Of a stretch of DNA of 64,000 bases, positions 1-11,083 are shown piece by piece. The translations under genes were made by a program, and so were the position numbers. Under the pieces are notes generated by a model. That model was not told where the DNA came from. It saw only the letters and a program-made list of their open reading frames with translations, and did no database searches. This stretch comes from Deltaproteobacteria bacterium (GTDB lineage: Bacteria; Myxococcota; UBA727; VGSZ01): positions 310,001-374,000 of the forward strand of contig JACOUT010000011.1 of the NCBI GenBank assembly GCA_016177705.1, read 5' to 3'. Each line of letters opens with the position of its first letter. The stretch's first letter is position 1.

Positions 1-1
1 G

Positions 2-988
2 GCGCGCGCCCGCAAGAGCGCCACCGGCGGCGTGCGCGCGCGCGTGGCCGCGCTCGACGCGCTCTTGCCGTTCCTGGCGGCGCCGGCGCGCGAGCTGGTG
101 CGCGCGGAGGCGGTGCGAGCGGTGGCGCGCGCCTTCTCCGAGGACGAGGCGGTCATCGCCGGCGAGGTCGACAAGCGCGGGCGCAAGGTTCTCGCCGAGC
201 GGCTGCGCGGGCAGGGTGGTGCGTCGTCGTCACGCGCGCCGTCCGCTTCCGCGCCGGCCCGCACCGAAGCACCGCAGCGCACGGCTGAACGTGCTGCCGT
301 CGCTCGGGTCCCCACCGCGCGATCGCCGGCGCTCTCGGAGCCCGAGATCCTGCTGGTCGAGGCGCTGTTGATGCACCCCCACCTGGCAGCGCGCTGTGGC
401 GTGCTCGCGCCCGCGCTCAAGAACGCCGAGCTGAAGGGCTTGATCGAGCGGCTGATCGAGCTGTTGGTACGCTTTCACGACGAGGACCCGCGCGCGATCC
501 TGCCGCGCCTACCGCTCTTGCCGAGCGGCCAGGTGCGCACCGTGCTGTTGAAGGTGCAGCAGGCCGGCGGCTTCTCCCGCCCGGACGCCTACCTGAGCGA
601 AGCGGCGGCGGCGCGCATCGTCGAGGACGCCATCCTGTCGCTCGACCGCCGCACGCTCGAGCTGCGCCTCGGGGAGCTGCAAGCCAAGATGGCCGACGCC
701 GACGCCGCCCAGGACCACGGTGAGCGCAAGCGCCTGTTGGCCGAGCAGGCCGCCCTGGTCGAGGCCGTCAAGGCACTCGGCGCCCCCACCGAGGCCAAGC
801 CCCGCCGGCCGGAGCTGTTGGTCGGTGCAGTCGCCGCCGCGCCGACGGGGGTAGCGGCGGCCCCCGCGGCAGCCGAGCCCTCCGCGGCAACACAGGGCGA
901 GGGCGCCGACGAATCGGACGACAGTCCGATTCCCCCGCCCGAGCCGCCCTGGGCGGGCGAGCCGGACGACGACCCGTTCGCTGTCTGA
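2..988 (+). CDS. dnaG: DNA primase DnaG, C-terminal part (5' end outside window)
   Basis: The reading frame is open from base 2, so the gene starts upstream and only the last ~328 residues are here. The segment starts inside the region linking the catalytic core to the C-terminal domain (a KSxTGG...R..ALDALLPFL pattern typical of DnaG). After a low-complexity Ser/Ala linker comes a helical module beginning LSEPEILLVEALLMHP, which matches the DnaB-helicase-binding C-terminal domain. The catalytic TOPRIM domain and zinc finger lie outside the window. The protein ends in an acidic, Pro-rich tail. rpoD follows 140 bases downstream, the arrangement of the macromolecular synthesis operon. The domain order and the dnaG-rpoD adjacency make the call firm despite the truncation. 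Confidence 0.85.
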   Translation, partial: ARARKSATGGVRARVAALDALLPFLAAPARELVRAEAVRAVARAFSEDEAVIAGEVDKRGRKVLAERLRGQGGASSSRAPSASAPARTEAPQRTAERAAVARVPTARSPALSEPEILLVEALLMHPHLAARCGVLAPALKNAELKGLIERLIELLVRFHDEDPRAILPRLPLLPSGQVRTVLLKVQQAGGFSRPDAYLSEAAAARIVEDAILSLDRRTLELRLGELQAKMADADAAQDHGERKRLLAEQAALVEAVKALGAPTEAKPRRPELLVGAVAAAPTGVAAAPAAAEPSAATQGEGADESDDSPIPPPEPPWAGEPDDDPFAV

Positions 989-1012
989 CGGCCGGCGGCC
1001 ACGTCGCAGATG

Positions 1013-1040
1013 TTGTGCATTTCCCAGGGATTGCTACATA
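1013..1040 (+). promoter_or_regulatory. possible housekeeping promoter for rpoD
   Basis: In the dnaG-rpoD gap, TTGTGC (1013-1018) and TACATA (1035-1040) lie 16 bases apart, and the second box is preceded by TGC as in extended -10 elements. The match to the sigma-70 consensus is only partial. The local AT-rich patch stands out from its GC-rich surroundings. This is inference from sequence alone. Confidence 0.3.
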
Positions 1041-1128
1041 GCCCGGCACCAGCTTTCCCCACAGCGATCCCTCCCCCGATCCGCATGCTTCCCAGGCTGC
1101 GCCAACCGGCCAGCCGCGTGAAGGTTTC

Positions 1129-3372
<2,244 letters not shown>

Positions 3373-3404
3373 GACAGGCCCTGCCGACGACGTACCGCGC
3401 TGCC

Positions 3405-4116
3405 ATGCTGATGGCGGTTCGTGCCGCGCTGTCCATGGTAGTCCCGCTCGCCTTAGCGGCCTGTCGCCTCACCGGCGCCGCGGCGTTGCCGTGCGACCGC
3501 GACGTGCAGTGCCCGCCGGGCGCCGTCTGCCACGAGGGGCTGTGCATCGCCGGCAGGCCGGTCGGTGAAGGTGAGGGCGAACGAGAGGGAGAGGGCGAAG
3601 GAGAGGGAGAGGGCGACCTGCCAGGCCGGCACGAGCTGCAGCGTGGTCGGCAGCGGCGGCAGCGACCCGACGCTCTACTGCGACAACGCGGGTTGCCGCG
3701 CCGACCTGGGCTCGTCGAGCAACGGCACCTGGATCACGTGCGTGAACAACGCCGCATGCCGCGCCCGGCTGCACGACTCGAGCAACATGAACGTGCAGTG
3801 TGATGCGTCGACCTGCGACGTGCGCATCGCCGCCTCGGCGGGCGGCGCCGACATCCTTCAGTGCTTCAACGGCTCAGCCTGTCTGCTGGTGCTGGCCACC
3901 ACGATCGCCGACGTCACTTGCAACAGCAGCACATGCGACGTCGCCGTCGCTGCGGACGCCATCGTCAGCATGTCCTGCGAGAACACGGCGAGCTGCAGCA
4001 TGGTGTGCGAGGCGACCGGCGGGCACATGAACTGCGCGGTCGACGCGGGCGACTGCAACCTGCAAGGGCCGGCAGGGCAAGTGCCGTGCGCGCCCGGCAA
4101 CGGCTGCGACTGTTGA
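3405..4116 (+). pseudogene. Cys-rich lipoprotein gene split by a one-base frameshift in a Glu-Gly repeat
   Basis: ATG 3405, 32 bases after rpoD, starts a signal peptide with a lipobox (LALAAC, Cys20) and a short Cys-rich segment, then enters a Gly-Glu tract at 3564-3617. That frame then loses coding character and runs to about 3803. The coding-like continuation lies in the +1 frame from about 3616: a Cys-rich repeat protein starting TCQAGTSCSVV and ending at TGA 4114-4116, with recurring TCDV and SxxC motifs. One extra base near 3615 would join the halves into a ~237-residue lipoprotein. This layout (lipobox, Cys knot, Glu-Gly tract, Cys-rich body) is shared with the intact gene at 14311. It may be a real frameshift, a phase-variable locus or a sequencing error in the repeat. 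Function unknown. Confidence 0.7.
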
Positions 4117-4154
4117 GCCCTCGACGGCGCGCGGCAGATGCGCGACAAGGGCGC

Positions 4155-4227
4155 GGGCCCGTAGCTCAGCGGTAGAGCAGTCGGCTCATAACCGATCGGG
4201 TCGCGTGTTCGAATCACGCCGGGCCCA
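4155..4227 (+). tRNA. tRNA with CAT anticodon (elongator Met or Ile2)
   Basis: A full cloverleaf can be drawn by hand. The acceptor stem GGGCCCG (4155-4161) pairs with CGGGCCC (4220-4226), followed by discriminator A. The D arm is GCTC/GAGC. The anticodon stem GTCGG/CCGAT closes loop CTCATAA, with CAT at 4187-4189. The T arm GCGTG/CACGC encloses TTCGAAT. The 3' CCA is not encoded. CAT anticodons occur in initiator Met, elongator Met and lysidine-modified Ile2. The fully paired first acceptor base pair argues against initiator. Met versus Ile2 cannot be settled by eye. Confidence 0.93.
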
Positions 4228-4231
4228 GTGC

Positions 4232-4240
4232 TTTTTTTTT
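4232..4240 (+). terminator. oligo-T tract after the tRNA
   Basis: Nine consecutive T residues start five bases after the tRNA, in otherwise very GC-rich DNA. With the tRNA T arm and acceptor stem acting as the upstream structure, this probably ends tRNA transcription. Read on the other strand it is A-rich and lies beyond the end of the gene at 4315. Confidence 0.45.
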
Positions 4241-4314
4241 GGGGCGCGTTGGTCGCGCGTCGTGGGCTCGTTTGCAGTCCGGCCCAGGCGGTCCTGGCGT
4301 TTGCGCGGTGTCCG

Positions 4315-5757
4315 TCAGGTCGGCGTTGGTGGCGTCGTTGGTCCGGCCCGATCGGCCTGGCTTTGGAGCGGCTTGCGGCTCGGAGCCGACGGCGTAGCCG
4401 TCGGTCCTCGCCTCCGGCGCCGCACATGGGTGGCGCAGCTCATCACCGCCAAGAGCGTCGCGAGTAGGCCGGCGGCGACGGGCAGGGATGCGCCCGCGCC
4501 CGGCCGCGTGCTCGCGCAGCCGCACGCGGGGAAGGGCGGGCACATCGGGTCGCGCGTGAAGCCCTCGTCGTCTGCGGGCAACGTCGACGGTGTGCCCATC
4601 CAATCACCCTGCGTGCCGTCCAGGTTTGGCGGCAGCGTCCAGGTCAGGCGCACGTCCTCGGTGAGCGCACCGAGGCGCGCGCGCAAGAGCGCGCTGGTGG
4701 TGCCGGCGCGCCACGAAGGTGGGCGACAGCCGTCCCAGACCGCGACCCACGGGCCGCGGCGCACCGGGTCCTCGTCGTCGGACTGCCCGACCAGCTCGAC
4801 GGTGAGGCTGTTGGTGGCGAGGTCACCTTGTACGAGCGTCCACTCGACGGGCGCGCCGTCGAGCACGCGGCCGGTGGCGTCGCGGACCAGCGCATGGACC
4901 GCCAGCGGGGCGCGCTCGCCGAGGGCCGACGGAGCCCCCCAGTAAAACGCGATCAGCTCCATCGACACGGCGTCGGCGAGCGGCACGCCCTCGACGGTGG
5001 CGACGTCGAAGCTCGTGGTCCCGGTTGCCAGGCGCAGCCTCGCCGACGCGCCGGGGTCCGCTTCGAGGAACCACTGGTCGAGCACGCGCACCGATTGTGG
5101 CGTCGGAGTCACCTGTTCGAGCACGAGGCTATCGCCCTCAACAGCCACCAGCCGCCCGTCGTCGACGGCGCGCAGCATCGCGGTCACCGGCGCCTGGCCC
5201 CCTTCCACGATGCGCAGCTCCGGCCGCGCCGCGCCGAAGCCCGTGGGCGGCGCCGGCTCGACGGAGATGACACCGCCGTCGAGCAGCCCGCCCGCCGTCT
5301 CCTCGAGGCTGGCCCGCTGCTCGGCCACTACCTCGCCGGCAGCGAGCGCCTGGAAGAGGAAGCGATCGGCCTCGAGCGGCACGCCTGCGTCCGGCTCGGG
5401 CTGGCATGCGACCGGCACGACCTGCCACACGACCGAGCCGGGCGTATCAAAGGTGACGCACGCGTCGATGCGCGTGGCGCCGGTTACGGTTTGCTCTACG
5501 CACGCGTCGATGCCGCCGTCCGCGGGGATCCTCTCGCCGCAGCCGTCCTGCCGACAAGCGAGCGTCGGGCAGGTGCGCTCGCCAACCAGCACCGGCGCGC
5601 CCATCCACACGTCCGGCATGAACCCGAGGCGCGTGGCGAGGCCGTGGCCCTCGAGGCCGTAACTGCCGTTTTCTGAGACCGGCCCCGGGGGAGGGCAGGC
5701 GGCGCCGAGGGTGCCGCCTGCGGCAGCGACCGCGAGCAGCAGCGCGATCCGCGTCAT
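4315..5757 (-). CDS. surface/exported protein with lipobox and MYXO-CTERM-like tail
   Basis: A 480-residue exported protein of unknown function. From ATG 5757 the N terminus is MTRIALLLAVAAAGG followed by GAAC (Cys21), a plausible loose lipobox; the longer start at 5784 would put nine extra residues before the signal peptide. The first ~130 residues contain several Cys pairs, and the middle looks beta-rich with no recognised domain. Near the C terminus, CGCAS is followed by a hydrophobic helix (LPVAAGLLATLLAVM), a Cys and then RRRRR, like the MYXO-CTERM sorting tail. About 28 further residues follow the Arg cluster, which is unusual. It faces the tRNA convergently. Confidence 0.65.
   Translation of the reverse strand: MTRIALLLAVAAAGGTLGAACPPPGPVSENGSYGLEGHGLATRLGFMPDVWMGAPVLVGERTCPTLACRQDGCGERIPADGGIDACVEQTVTGATRIDACVTFDTPGSVVWQVVPVACQPEPDAGVPLEADRFLFQALAAGEVVAEQRASLEETAGGLLDGGVISVEPAPPTGFGAARPELRIVEGGQAPVTAMLRAVDDGRLVAVEGDSLVLEQVTPTPQSVRVLDQWFLEADPGASARLRLATGTTSFDVATVEGVPLADAVSMELIAFYWGAPSALGERAPLAVHALVRDATGRVLDGAPVEWTLVQGDLATNSLTVELVGQSDDEDPVRRGPWVAVWDGCRPPSWRAGTTSALLRARLGALTEDVRLTWTLPPNLDGTQGDWMGTPSTLPADDEGFTRDPMCPPFPACGCASTRPGAGASLPVAAGLLATLLAVMSCATHVRRRRRGPTATPSAPSRKPLQSQADRAGPTTPPTPT
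4386..4404. repeat. short perfect hairpin in the 3' end of the surface-protein gene
   Basis: CCGACGGC (4386-4393) and GCCGTCGG (4397-4404) form an 8-base-pair stem with loop GTA. It falls in the part of the gene encoding the extra residues after the Arg cluster. That suggests the tail extension came from a small palindromic unit. Confidence 0.4.
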
Positions 5758-5891
5758 CGACGTCCGTGCGACACCGTGCCCCATCTGGCGAGGGTACCAC
5801 CCGGTTCCCGACGCCGCCCTTGACGCCCGTGGCGGCCGGCGCCATCGAGGGGCGCGACGCTGCCGATCCCACGTGAACCCGCAGGAGCGCC

Positions 5892-6998
5892 ATGGCGACC
5901 GACCCCACCACGTCCCCCGAGGGCATCACCGCCAGCGAGGCCCGCTCGCTGCTCGACGCCGAGGGGCAAGCGTTCGAAGCGCTGCTCGCGCACGCCCGCG
6001 CCGTGCGCGAGCGGAACAAGGGCGACGAGATCCGCTTCTGCTCGATTTCGAACGCCAAGAGCGGCCGCTGCGGCGAGCGCTGCTCCTTCTGCGCGCAGTC
6101 GGCGCACTTCGACACTGACGCGCCGGTCTATCCGCTCAAGACCGCCGCCGTGCTGCTCGAGGAGGCCAAGCGCGCCGAGGCCGAGGGCGCCGGCGAGTTC
6201 TCCATCGTCACCTCGGGCACCAAGCTCGCGAGCGAGCGCGAATTCCGCGAGGTGGAAGACGCGCTCCGGGCCATCGCCGAGCACACCTCGCTGCTGCGCT
6301 GCGCGTCGCTCGGCCTGATGGACGAGGCCTCGCTCGTGCGCCTGAAGGACGCCGGCCTGCAGTCGTTCCACCACAACCTCGAGACCGCGAAGAGCTTCCA
6401 CGCCGGCGTCGTGCCCTCGCACTCCTTCGATGACGAGGTGCGCGCGGTGCAAGCAGCCAAGGCCGCCGGTCTGCACGTCTGCTGCGGCGGCATCTTCGGC
6501 ATGGGCGAGTCGCTCGATCAGCGCGTCGAGCTGCTCGAGCAGCTGCGCGACCTCGACGTCGACACCGTGCCGCTCAACTTCCTGAACCCGCTGCCGGGGA
6601 CGCCGCTCGAGGGCAAGCGCGAGCTGTCGCCGGAGGACTGCCTGCGCGTCGTCGCGGTGGCGCGCCTGATGATGCCCAAAGCCGACATCTTCGTCTGCGG
6701 CGGGCGCGAGGCGAACCTGCAGCACTTGCAGCACCGCATGTTCGACGCCGGCGCCAACGGCACCATGGTGGGCAACTACCTGACCACGCCTGGGCGCGGC
6801 GCCATCAAGGACCGCGAGCTGCTCGACGAGCTCGGGCTGCGCGCGGTCGGCGCCACCGCGAGCGCCCATGCCGGCGAGCGGCTGCGCGCGGTGCGTGCGG
6901 CGCGCCCGCTCGATCGCGCCGAGCACGCGCACCGGCATCACCGCGAGCCGGCCGTAGCGCGCGCGAGCCTGCGCGTGCTCGAGGGCCCGGATGCCTGA
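5892..6998 (+). CDS. bioB: biotin synthase BioB
   Basis: A radical-SAM enzyme that inserts sulfur into dethiobiotin to make biotin, the last step of the pathway. The cluster-binding CxxxCxxC motif is present as C60, C64 and C67 (GRCGERCSFCAQSAHF). A second set of conserved motifs (YHHNLET-like, here FHHNLETAKSF, and the NFLNPLPGTPLE segment) fits BioB. At 368 residues it is slightly longer than usual, with a short N-terminal extension. ATG 5892 is preceded by CAGGAG. It is the first gene of bioB-F-A-D, with bioF overlapping its end by 8 bases. No BirA- or BioR-type operator was recognised upstream. Confidence 0.95.
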   Translation: MATDPTTSPEGITASEARSLLDAEGQAFEALLAHARAVRERNKGDEIRFCSISNAKSGRCGERCSFCAQSAHFDTDAPVYPLKTAAVLLEEAKRAEAEGAGEFSIVTSGTKLASEREFREVEDALRAIAEHTSLLRCASLGLMDEASLVRLKDAGLQSFHHNLETAKSFHAGVVPSHSFDDEVRAVQAAKAAGLHVCCGGIFGMGESLDQRVELLEQLRDLDVDTVPLNFLNPLPGTPLEGKRELSPEDCLRVVAVARLMMPKADIFVCGGREANLQHLQHRMFDAGANGTMVGNYLTTPGRGAIKDRELLDELGLRAVGATASAHAGERLRAVRAARPLDRAEHAHRHHREPAVARASLRVLEGPDA

Positions 6999-8223
6999 GC
7001 CGGGCCTGACCGTGCTCGCGACCGCCGCGCTCGAGCAGCGGCGCGCCGCCTCGGCGCTGCGCGATCGACGCCGCCGCGTCGTCGAAGGCGCGCCGGGCGC
7101 GCGCGTCAGCGTCGGCGGACGCGCGCTCTGGTGCTTCTCGGCAAACGGTTACCTCGGCCTGGCGCGGCACCCGCGCGTGGTCGCGGCGGCCGCGCGGGAG
7201 GCGGCGAGGAGCGGCTGCTCGTCGGCCTCGAGCCGCCTCGTGTGCGGCAACCTGGCTGTCGTCGACGAGCTCGAGCTTGCCCTCGCCCGCCTCAAGGGCA
7301 AGGAGCAGGCGCTGGTCTTCTCGTCGGGCTACGCGGCCAACGTCGGTGTGCTCGGCGCGCTCGGCGCCGCGCTCGACGTCGCCAGCGATGCGCCAGCCTC
7401 GCGCCCTCCGCTGTTCCTATCGGACGCGCTCAACCACGCCTCCATCGTCGACGGCTGCCGGCTGTCGGGGGCCGAGGTGCAGGTCTATCCGCACGCCGAC
7501 GCCTCGGTCGTCGAGGCCGCGCTGGCGGGCGCGGCCGCCGCCGGCCGGCGCGCGCTCGTCGTCACCGAGAGCCGCTTCTCCATGGACGGCGACGAGGCAC
7601 CGCTCGTGCGCCTGGCCGCCGCCTGCCGCGCCACCGGCGCCGCGTTGCTGGTCGACGAGGCGCACGCCACCGGCATCGACGGCGAGGGTCGCGGCCTGGT
7701 GCACGCACTCGGCCTCGCCGATCAGGTCGACGTCGTCGTCGGCACGCTCGGCAAGGCGCTCGGCGCCCACGGCGCCTTCGCCGCCGCCTCTGCCACGTTG
7801 GTGCGCTGGCTCGAGAACGCGGCGCGCACCTTCGTCTACTCGACCGGCCTGCCGGGGCCGTCGGCCGCCGCCGCGCTCGCTGCGCTGCACGTGCTCAACG
7901 ACGAGCGCCCCGATCGCGCGCTCGCGGCCAACGTGGCGACGATGCACGAGCTGTTGGCCGCGCGCGGCCTCGGCGGCGTCGTGCCGCGGCGGGCGAGCGG
8001 GCCCATCCTGCCCATCGTCGTCGGCGATGCGGCGCGCGCGCTCGCGCTCGAGGAGCACCTGCTCGCGCGCGGCCTGCTCGGCGTCGCCATCCGGCCGCCG
8101 ACCGTGCCCGAGGGGCAGGCCCGCGTGCGCCTGTCGCTGTGCGCCGATCACCCGCACGAGGCGCTGGTCGCGTTGGCGGACGCGCTGTCGTCGGCGCGCG
8201 CCGCCGGGCTTGTCGGCGAGTGA
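6991..8223 (+). CDS. bioF: 8-amino-7-oxononanoate synthase BioF
   Basis: A PLP-dependent alpha-oxoamine synthase that condenses pimeloyl-ACP (or -CoA) with alanine in biotin synthesis. The 410-residue protein shows DEAHATG (222-228) and the Schiff-base lysine K255 in VVGTLGKALGAHGAF. SSGYAANVGVL and ESRFSMDGDEAPL are also typical. It overlaps the 3' end of bioB by 8 bases, implying translational coupling. Other alpha-oxoamine synthases (Kbl, SPT) share the fold, but the biotin gene context settles the call. Confidence 0.94.
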   Translation: MPEPGLTVLATAALEQRRAASALRDRRRRVVEGAPGARVSVGGRALWCFSANGYLGLARHPRVVAAAAREAARSGCSSASSRLVCGNLAVVDELELALARLKGKEQALVFSSGYAANVGVLGALGAALDVASDAPASRPPLFLSDALNHASIVDGCRLSGAEVQVYPHADASVVEAALAGAAAAGRRALVVTESRFSMDGDEAPLVRLAAACRATGAALLVDEAHATGIDGEGRGLVHALGLADQVDVVVGTLGKALGAHGAFAAASATLVRWLENAARTFVYSTGLPGPSAAAALAALHVLNDERPDRALAANVATMHELLAARGLGGVVPRRASGPILPIVVGDAARALALEEHLLARGLLGVAIRPPTVPEGQARVRLSLCADHPHEALVALADALSSARAAGLVGE

Positions 8224-8257
8224 CGTCGATGCTCCCCGCAGAAGAGGCCCAAGCACC

Positions 8258-9580
8258 GTGCGCGACCTGATCGAAGCCGACCTGCGCCACCTGTGGCACC
8301 CGTTCACCCACCATGGCCTGTGGGGTGGACCCGACGACCCGGTGGTCGTGATCGAGCGCGCCGAGGGCAACGAGCTGGTCGACACCGAGGGCCGCCGCTA
8401 CCTCGACGCCATCTCGAGCCTGTGGTGCAACACGCTCGGACACCGTGTGCCCGCCATCGACGACGCCATTCGCGCGCAGCTCGAGCGTGTCGCGCACTCG
8501 ACGCTGCTCGGGCTCTCGTCGCGCCCCGCCATCGAGCTGGCCGCGAAGCTCGCGGCGCTGTGCCCGGGCGACCTCGAGCGCGTGTTCTTCACGGACGCGG
8601 GCGCCACCGCGGTCGAGGTGGCGCTCAAGATCGCGGTGCAGCGCGCGCGCCTGGTCGAGGGCGACGCCACACCTCGCCGCCACCTGCTCGCGCTCGACGA
8701 CGCCTACCACGGCGACACCATGGGCGCGGTCTCGCTCGGCTTCTCGCCCGGCTTCCATCGCGCCTTCGAGCACCTGGCGTTTCCGGTCGGGCGCCTGCCC
8801 CGTGACGTCGACGGCGCCATTGCCGCCATCCGCGCCGCCGGCGCCGAGCTGTGCGCCGTGGTGCTTGAGCCGTTGGTGCAGGGGGCGGCGGGCATGCTCG
8901 TGCAGCCGCCTGGCTTCCTCGCCGCCGTCGCAGAGGCGACGCGCGCGGCGGGCGCGCTGCTCATCTGCGACGAGGTGGCGACCGGCTTTTGGCGCACCGG
9001 CCGCCGCTTCGCCTGCGAGCACGAGGGCGTGGTGCCGGACCTGCTCTGTCTGGCCAAGGGCCTGACCGGCGGCTACCTGCCGCTCGCCGCCACCGTGGTG
9101 ACGCCGGCGGTGTTCGAGCCCTTCGCCACAGGCCGGGCCGACGGCGCGCGCACGCTCTTTCACGGCCACACCTACACCGGCAACGCGCTCGGCTGCGCCG
9201 CAGCGCTCGCCGCCGTCGACGAGCTCGAGCGCCTGGCGGCGCGCGGCCGCGTGGCTGCGCTCGAGCAACGCCTGGCGCGCGCGTTGGCGCCGCTCGCCGA
9301 TCACCCCCACGTGCTCGAGGTGCGTCGCCGCGGGTTCATGGTCGGCGTCGAGCTGGTGGCGGACAAGGAAGGCCCGCGCCGCTTCGCGCGAGCGCAGCGC
9401 GTCGGCCACAAGGTCGCGCACCACGGCCGCGACCACGGCGTGCTCTTGCGTCCGCTCGGCGACGTCATGGTGCTGATGCCGCCGTTCTCGTTCAGCGACG
9501 AGGAGGTCGAGCGCGCGGTCGCCGCCGTGCAGCGCGGCATCGACGCCATCTGCCCCGAAGCCGCGCGGACGACGGCGTGA
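8258..9580 (+). CDS. bioA: adenosylmethionine-8-amino-7-oxononanoate aminotransferase BioA
   Basis: A class III PLP aminotransferase converting KAPA to DAPA with SAM as amino donor. Read from GTG 8258 it has 440 residues. The N-terminal signature HLWHPFTHH is characteristic of BioA. The PLP aspartate is D238 (ICDEVATGFWRTG) and the lysine K267 (LAKGLTGGYLPLA). The frame is open further upstream, but that stretch has no BioA similarity and lies over bioF. GTG 8258 has a GAAGAGG-like ribosome site and begins with the expected residues. It lies 34 bases after bioF and overlaps bioD by the GTGA tetranucleotide. Confidence 0.94.
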   Translation: MRDLIEADLRHLWHPFTHHGLWGGPDDPVVVIERAEGNELVDTEGRRYLDAISSLWCNTLGHRVPAIDDAIRAQLERVAHSTLLGLSSRPAIELAAKLAALCPGDLERVFFTDAGATAVEVALKIAVQRARLVEGDATPRRHLLALDDAYHGDTMGAVSLGFSPGFHRAFEHLAFPVGRLPRDVDGAIAAIRAAGAELCAVVLEPLVQGAAGMLVQPPGFLAAVAEATRAAGALLICDEVATGFWRTGRRFACEHEGVVPDLLCLAKGLTGGYLPLAATVVTPAVFEPFATGRADGARTLFHGHTYTGNALGCAAALAAVDELERLAARGRVAALEQRLARALAPLADHPHVLEVRRRGFMVGVELVADKEGPRRFARAQRVGHKVAHHGRDHGVLLRPLGDVMVLMPPFSFSDEEVERAVAAVQRGIDAICPEAARTTA

Positions 9581-10326
9581 GACGCACGCCGTGCCTGTTG
9601 GTGGTCGGCACCGGCACCGGCGTCGGCAAGACCGAGCTCGCGGCGCTCCTGGTCGAGACGCTGCGGACCCAGGGCGTCGACGTGGCGGTGCTCAAGCCAC
9701 TCGCGAGCGGTTGCCGGCGGGTGCGAGGTCGCCTGGTGAGCGACGACGCCCTGCGCCTGGCGGGAGCGCTCGGCCTGCGCGGAGAGGCGCGGCGGTCGGC
9801 GCACGACGCCATCGCGCCCTGGCGCGCCGCGCGCCCGCTGGCGCCCGCGCTGGCGCTCCCGCACCCGCCATCGACGCGAAAGCTGGTCACCTGCGTCGAG
9901 GCCACGGCACGCGGTCGGGGTGCCATCGTCGTGGAGGCGGCCGGCGGCCTGCTCGTCCCCTACACCGAGGACGGCACCGTGCTCGACGTCGCGCGCGCGC
10001 TGGCCGGCAGCGGCGCGCTCGCCGTTTCCGTGGTGCTGGTCGGCGCCTCGGCGCTCGGCACCATCAACCACACCTGCCTGTCGATCGCGGCCTTGCGCGC
10101 CGCCGGCGTGCCGCCCGTCGCCGTCGTGCTGTCGCGCACCCGTCAGCGGCGCACGCCGGACGAGCGGGGCAACGTCGCCGCCATCGCGCGCATCGCCGGC
10201 GTCGAGGCGCCGCTGACGTTGCCCTTCCTCACCGCGCGGCGCGGACGGCAGCGGAGTCGGTTGACCGGGCCGTCCCCTTCGGTCAGGGTGCCGGCTCTCG
10301 TCGTGGAGCGCGCATGTCGCAGTTGA
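9577..10326 (+). CDS. bioD: dethiobiotin synthetase BioD
   Basis: An ATP-dependent carboxylase that closes the ureido ring of biotin. From GTG 9577, which shares the GTGA overlap with the bioA stop, the protein has 249 residues. The P-loop is GTGTGVGKT (11-19), followed by a VLKPLASG substrate-binding segment, [13 protein letters not shown] and [10 protein letters not shown], all typical of BioD. It completes bioB-F-A-D. bioC and bioH, which make the pimeloyl precursor, are not in the window. The next gene starts within its last 13 bases. Confidence 0.93.
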   Translation: MRRTPCLLVVGTGTGVGKTELAALLVETLRTQGVDVAVLKPLASGCRRVRGRLVSDDALRLAGALGLRGEARRSAHDAIAPWRAARPLAPALALPHPPSTRKLVTCVEATARGRGAIVVEAAGGLLVPYTEDGTVLDVARALAGSGALAVSVVLVGASALGTINHTCLSIAALRAAGVPPVAVVLSRTRQRRTPDERGNVAAIARIAGVEAPLTLPFLTARRGRQRSRLTGPSPSVRVPALVVERACRS

Positions 10327-11066
10327 CCCTGGCCGAGCAGCTCGTGCTGCTCGCCGAGCTTGCCAACCTCGATGCCAAGGCGCGCACGGTCGCCGACAAG
10401 CTCGAGACCGTGCCGGGCGCCGCCAAGAAGGCCGACGAGGCCGTGGCCGCGCTCAAGAAGCAGCTCGAGGACGCCGAGGCCAAGAAAGAGGCCGGCGAGA
10501 AAGCCAGGCGCACCGTCGAGGGCGAGCTGTCCGACGAGCGCGCCAAGATCCGCAAGTGGGAGTCGCGCGCCAACGAGCTGCGCGGCGAGCGCGAGCACGC
10601 GGCGTTGGTCTCCGAGATCTCGGCCACCAAGCGCGCCATGCACCGGCTCGAGGACACCCAGCTCGAGCACATGGAGGCCATCGAGGCCGCGCAGAAGCTC
10701 GGCGGCGAGCTGAAGGGCAAGCACGACAAGGCCGCCGCCCATGCCGCCGAGGAGTGGAAGAAGGTCGAGGCCGACGTGGCCGCGCTCAAGGCGGAGCACG
10801 ACGGCTACAAGGCCTCGCGCAAGGTGCTGCTCGAGAAGCTGCCGGCGCCGCTCACCAAGCGCTACGAGCAGATCGCCGCCAAGCGCGCCGGTGTGGGCGT
10901 CGGCCTCATCAAGGGCGAGATGTGCAGCGCCTGCAAGCGCATGCTGCCGCCGCAGATGTGCATGCAGATCAGGAAGGGCGTGATCCTCGAGGCCTGCCCC
11001 TCCTGCCAGCGGCTCTTGGTCCACGAGGCCATGACCGCGGCGGCAACGCCGCCCACCACCGGCTGA
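10314..11066 (+). CDS. coiled-coil protein with C-terminal C4 zinc ribbon
   Basis: A 250-residue protein of the widespread bacterial coiled-coil plus zinc-ribbon type (COG1579-like). Residues ~15-190 are heptad-rich and charged, forecasting a long antiparallel coiled coil. The last ~45 residues hold two CxxC pairs (CSAC and CPSC) of a zinc ribbon. Members are suspected to act in nucleic-acid or chaperone roles, but the function here is unknown. It overlaps the end of bioD by 13 bases and sits 17 bases before glyA, so it is probably co-transcribed with both. Confidence 0.8.
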   Translation: MSQLTLAEQLVLLAELANLDAKARTVADKLETVPGAAKKADEAVAALKKQLEDAEAKKEAGEKARRTVEGELSDERAKIRKWESRANELRGEREHAALVSEISATKRAMHRLEDTQLEHMEAIEAAQKLGGELKGKHDKAAAHAAEEWKKVEADVAALKAEHDGYKASRKVLLEKLPAPLTKRYEQIAAKRAGVGVGLIKGEMCSACKRMLPPQMCMQIRKGVILEACPSCQRLLVHEAMTAAATPPTTG

Positions 11067-11083
11067 GCGAGGAAGGACGCGCC

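Noticed and set aside
3600-3625. Programmed ribosomal frameshift in the Glu-Gly lipoprotein
   Set aside because: No slippery heptamer, internal Shine-Dalgarno logic or downstream structure was recognised; a plain indel in the repeat explains it more simply.
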